The position numbers and the translations under genes are program-made. A model generated the notes under the pieces. The model was not told the origin of the DNA, did not search any database, and worked only from the letters and a program-made list of their open reading frames with translations. A stretch of 8,046 nucleotides of DNA from contig CAIPNE010000339.1 of assembly GCA_903866355.1 (NCBI GenBank), positions 1 to 8,046 of the forward strand. The letters are read 5' to 3'. The DNA is from an uncultured Gammaproteobacteria bacterium. Its GTDB lineage: Bacteria; Pseudomonadota; Gammaproteobacteria; Ga0077536. This document shows positions 6,078 through 8,046 of this stretch, piece after piece (position 1 is the stretch's first letter; each line of letters starts with the position of its first letter).

Positions 6078-7330
6078 AACCCGCCATTTTGGAACTGCGG
6101 TTGGCGGGGGCTTTGCTGGGACAACTCGAGCAACACGCACCGGACTACTGGTCTTATCGTGCCGTGGTGGCTGGGCCGCCAGCGGCCTTCGGCTTGTTTT
6201 GGTCAATTCGTCAGTTAACGTCAATGCCGGAAAATAAAACCAAAAACGTCCGGGCGTGGTTTCGGCATTTATTGCCGGACACCCATACCTGCGGCCAACT
6301 TGCCCAACGCTTGGGATTTTCATCGGGCAATGATTTTGCGCTGCTGGGTGCGCTGGGTACCGAGGCTCCCGGGGCCTTGAGTCTGCGACCGCCGGGCAAA
6401 CTCGCGCGACCGTTAGGCGCTGCGGTCTGCCTGGATGCGGGTGAGTTGGCGGCGTGGGTTACGGCCCTTGGGGAGGCCCGTCTGGGCCCCCACATTGCCG
6501 AAGTGACGGGGCCGGTTGACGCGGGTTGCGTTGCTCTGCGCCACACAGCGCAGGGGTGGTGTTACCCCGAGGCTGGTCGGCCCAGTAACGTGTGGGTACG
6601 TGGGGGACGACACGGCTGGGAGGACGCTGCCCACAATGAGGCGTTTTGCCTGTTGCTGGCCGCGCGTGCCGGGGTGCCGGTCGTTCGCAGTGAGTGGCTC
6701 CAGTCCCCTGGGCCGTGGCTGCTGACACACCGCGCCGATCGACGGTTGGATGGGCAGGGCGATACTGAGGCGTTGTGGCACGAGGAGAGTTTTGCGCAAA
6801 GTGCCGGTTTGCCGCCCGAGCAGGCTTTCGAGCGGGAAGGGGGCTTGGGGCTAGCGGCGTGTGCCTCTGTGATAAGGCGGCATAGCGCCATCCCGGCGCT
6901 GGATTTACGGGCGCTGTTGCGGTGGGTGATTTTTAATCACCTCGTGGGTAATGGCTTGGCGACGGCGCGTGACTTGCGGTTCCGTTATGGTGCCCAAGGC
7001 CCCGTCCTCGCCCCCTTTGCCAACCTACTATCCACCCACGTCTACGCCCAGATGAGCGACCGGCTGGGGATGATGATCGGCCAAGAAGATCGCCCAGACT
7101 GGGTGCGGCCGGCGCGTTGGCGGGAGCTAGCGGAGCAACTAGATTTGAACGCGCACTACGTCCTCGCACTCGTGGGCGAATTGGCGCTGGCCATGCCAGG
7201 GTGGGTGGAGGCGCAGGCACAGGCATGGCGAGCCCGTCATGGCTGGCCTCCGGTGTTGGCGCGGGTGCAGGAACTCACGCTAAAACGCGCTCGGCAGCTC
7301 GCGGTCAGCTTAGAGGCGGAACGCGCTTAG
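6074..7330 (+). CDS. hipA: HipA-like protein with degenerate kinase active site (putative pseudokinase)
   Basis: This 418-residue HipA homologue (E. coli HipA: 440) follows hipB with an ATGA overlap; GGTGG lies 8 nt before ATG 6074. HipA proteins are Ser/Thr kinases that inactivate GltX by phosphorylation, and HipB neutralises them. Family features seen: N-subdomain with WFRHLLPD (62-69), NDFALLGALG (86-95) and GALSLRP (100-106); then WCYPEAGRP (162-170), NEAFCLLLAARAGVPV (188-203), AGLPPEQAFEREGGLGLA (244-261), FNHLVGN (287-293), LAPF (312-315) and RLGMMIG (330-336). Catalytic positions, by hand alignment, are lost: the SxxGxQxK loop reads TGPVDAGC (145-152), K181 is Arg 176, D309 is Leu 295, H311 is Thr 297, K313 is Arg 299, N314 is Asp 300 and D332 is Asn 317. 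Kinase activity is therefore unlikely. The frame is intact, so it is probably a functional non-kinase protein, though early decay cannot be excluded. GTG 6062 is a less likely alternative start. Confidence 0.85.
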   Translation: MKPAILELRLAGALLGQLEQHAPDYWSYRAVVAGPPAAFGLFWSIRQLTSMPENKTKNVRAWFRHLLPDTHTCGQLAQRLGFSSGNDFALLGALGTEAPGALSLRPPGKLARPLGAAVCLDAGELAAWVTALGEARLGPHIAEVTGPVDAGCVALRHTAQGWCYPEAGRPSNVWVRGGRHGWEDAAHNEAFCLLLAARAGVPVVRSEWLQSPGPWLLTHRADRRLDGQGDTEALWHEESFAQSAGLPPEQAFEREGGLGLAACASVIRRHSAIPALDLRALLRWVIFNHLVGNGLATARDLRFRYGAQGPVLAPFANLLSTHVYAQMSDRLGMMIGQEDRPDWVRPARWRELAEQLDLNAHYVLALVGELALAMPGWVEAQAQAWRARHGWPPVLARVQELTLKRARQLAVSLEAERA

Positions 7331-7356
7331 GCACGCTGCGGCGTCAGGCGCGTGCC
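7330..7356. other. Stem-loop between convergent genes
   Basis: GGCACGC (7330-7336) and GCGTGCC (7350-7356) are perfect 7-bp inverted arms with a 13-nt loop. They lie in the 36-bp gap between the hipA stop codon and the stop codon of the minus-strand membrane gene. The position suits a bidirectional transcription end, but no T-run follows on either strand, so it is not a canonical intrinsic terminator. Confidence 0.35.
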
Positions 7357-7366
7357 CGGCGGCAGC

Positions 7367-7708
7367 TCATTGGTACACCGAAAAGCCGAGGAGGTTGAGG
7401 ATGAACGGCGTCCATGCCACCACCAGCACCAACAGCGCCCACAAATCGAGTCTGCTCGCGCGCAGCAGGTCGGCACGCTGCGCCGGGGAGGCGTCGATGG
7501 CGAAAATACGGGTCATGGTGAAATCGAGTAGCAACACAAAAATCATAATCACCATGAGGGCTGGTGCCACGACCGATGTCACGATACGCCAGTCCCGCAC
7601 GTAAGTGAGACCGTCATTGAGGGGGCTGACCAAGGCTAGCAGCAGTGTGCAGGCCAGCATGGCCACGCGGTGCGGGTTCAAGCCGCGCAGTAAATTCTTT
7701 GGCATCAT
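7367..7708 (-). CDS. Small integral membrane protein, three predicted helices, function unknown
   Basis: This 113-residue hydrophobic protein has three clear membrane segments: about residues 15-30 (VAMLACTLLLALVSPL), 44-64 (core VVAPALMVIMIFVLLLDF) and 88-108 (core LWALLVLVVAWTPFILNLLG). Positive residues in the N-terminus (K4, R8, R14) and in the loop between helices 2 and 3 (R67, R78, R83, R86) suggest both are cytoplasmic, with the C-terminus outside. I do not recognise the family. The start is set at the ATG-ATG pair (7708/7705). A GTG at 7783 would add 25 polar residues, but would run almost to the start of the divergent avtA gene and consume the whole regulatory gap. The Shine-Dalgarno is weak (GGTGGA about 10 nt upstream). 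It is convergent with hipA and divergent from avtA. The strong hydrophobic pattern argues for a real gene. Confidence 0.7.
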   Translation of the reverse strand: MMPKNLLRGLNPHRVAMLACTLLLALVSPLNDGLTYVRDWRIVTSVVAPALMVIMIFVLLLDFTMTRIFAIDASPAQRADLLRASRLDLWALLVLVVAWTPFILNLLGFSVYQ

Positions 7709-7786
7709 GTGGGGATTATCCACCAATACCTGCGCGCAGCGTAGCCTTAAGGTTTCGTGCGCGCTGTCGCGCTGAGGGAGCACCTG
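7709..7786. other. Divergent intergenic region (membrane gene / avtA)
   Basis: These 78 bp lie between two divergent start codons and must carry promoters for both genes unless the starts are misplaced. I see no convincing -35/-10 pair. GTGG (7709-7712) and CCAC (7720-7723) form a short inverted repeat. The only clear signal is the avtA Shine-Dalgarno GAGGGAG (7774-7780). Confidence 0.5.
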
Positions 7787-8046
7787 ATGTATTCACGCTT
7801 CGGGGCCGGGTTTGCTGCGAAAAGCGGCACGCGCCAGCTCATGGACGATCTCGGTGAGGTGGCGCGGGGTGGCGCGGATTTGATCAATCTTGGCGGGGGT
7901 AACCCGGCGTTGATTCCGGCGCTGCAGGCGCAGTTCGAGGCGGCGTGGGCGGCGGTGCCCACTCGCGAGTGGCTGCGAATTCTCAGCGGCTACGATGCCC
8001 CACAAGGCCACCAAGCGTTTCTCGAAGCGCTGGCGCACACGCTGCA
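7787..8046 (+). CDS. avtA: Valine-pyruvate transaminase (AvtA), 5' part, cut by window end
   Basis: Only the first 86 codons are inside the window; the full enzyme is usually a little over 400 residues. AvtA is a pyridoxal-phosphate, fold-type I aminotransferase that interconverts L-valine plus pyruvate with 2-oxoisovalerate plus L-alanine in the cytoplasm. Recognition rests on the characteristic N-terminus: SGTRQLMDDLGE (residues 13-24), INLGGGNPALIP (33-44) and GYDAPQGHQAFLEALA (68-83), which parallel the SGI-LMxDL, MLGGGNPAxIP and NYDGPQG segments of E. coli AvtA. The ATG at 7787 has a good Shine-Dalgarno, GAGGGAG, 6 nt upstream. The PLP-binding lysine and the rest of the protein are beyond the window. 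Confidence 0.88.
   Translation, partial: MYSRFGAGFAAKSGTRQLMDDLGEVARGGADLINLGGGNPALIPALQAQFEAAWAAVPTREWLRILSGYDAPQGHQAFLEALAHTL

Noticed and set aside
5660..6136. Minus-strand frame covering the hipB region (158 codons)
   Set aside because: Runs antisense through the HipB HTH domain and the AT-rich leader; the predicted peptide has no plausible domain and no ribosome-binding site.
7716..7724. DnaA-box-like TTATCCACC (8 of 9 to TTATCCACA)
   Set aside because: A single near-match; one or two such 9-mers with one mismatch are expected by chance in 8 kb on both strands, and there is no origin context.
7709..7783. 25-residue N-terminal extension of the membrane protein from GTG 7783
   Set aside because: It would occupy the entire divergent promoter gap, overlap the avtA Shine-Dalgarno region, and adds a polar segment unlike a membrane protein start.

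Overview
The window is GC-rich, densely packed chromosomal DNA from what is probably a gammaproteobacterium. This is an inference from the gene set (full-length Lhr-type helicase, GlxK/GarK-type glycerate kinase, AvtA-type transaminase), not a taxonomic assignment.

Layout. (1) Positions 38-4375 (+) encode a complete ~1445-residue Lhr-family superfamily 2 helicase with all helicase motifs and an intact C-terminal half. (2) Six bases later, 4382-5554 (+) encodes a 390-residue glycerate 2-kinase, probably co-transcribed with the helicase gene. (3) A 259-bp intergenic stretch (5555-5813) turns abruptly AT-rich after about 5727. It holds a 16-bp palindrome (5743-5758) inside a plausible promoter, a terminator-like hairpin and several AATTAG repeats. 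(4) 5814-6077 and 6074-7330 (+) form a HipB/HipA-type pair that overlaps by ATGA. (5) On the minus strand, 7708-7367 encodes a small three-helix membrane protein of unknown function, convergent with hipA and divergent from the next gene. (6) From 7787 to the window end (+) lies the start of a valine-pyruvate transaminase (avtA).

The most notable point is the HipA homologue. Its fold-defining segments are present, the frame is open over 418 codons, and the coupling with HipB is normal. Yet by my hand alignment to E. coli HipA, nearly every catalytic and ATP-binding position is changed: the SxxGxQxK nucleotide/autophosphorylation loop, the lysine equivalent to K181, the catalytic Asp309, His311, Lys313, Asn314, and the Mg-binding Asp332. 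It looks like a HipA pseudokinase kept together with its HTH repressor and a candidate autoregulatory operator. The locus may therefore work as a regulatory or non-kinase module rather than a classical kinase toxin-antitoxin pair. The other genes are housekeeping or metabolic and appear ordinary; the hipBA pair sits between them like a small accessory islet.
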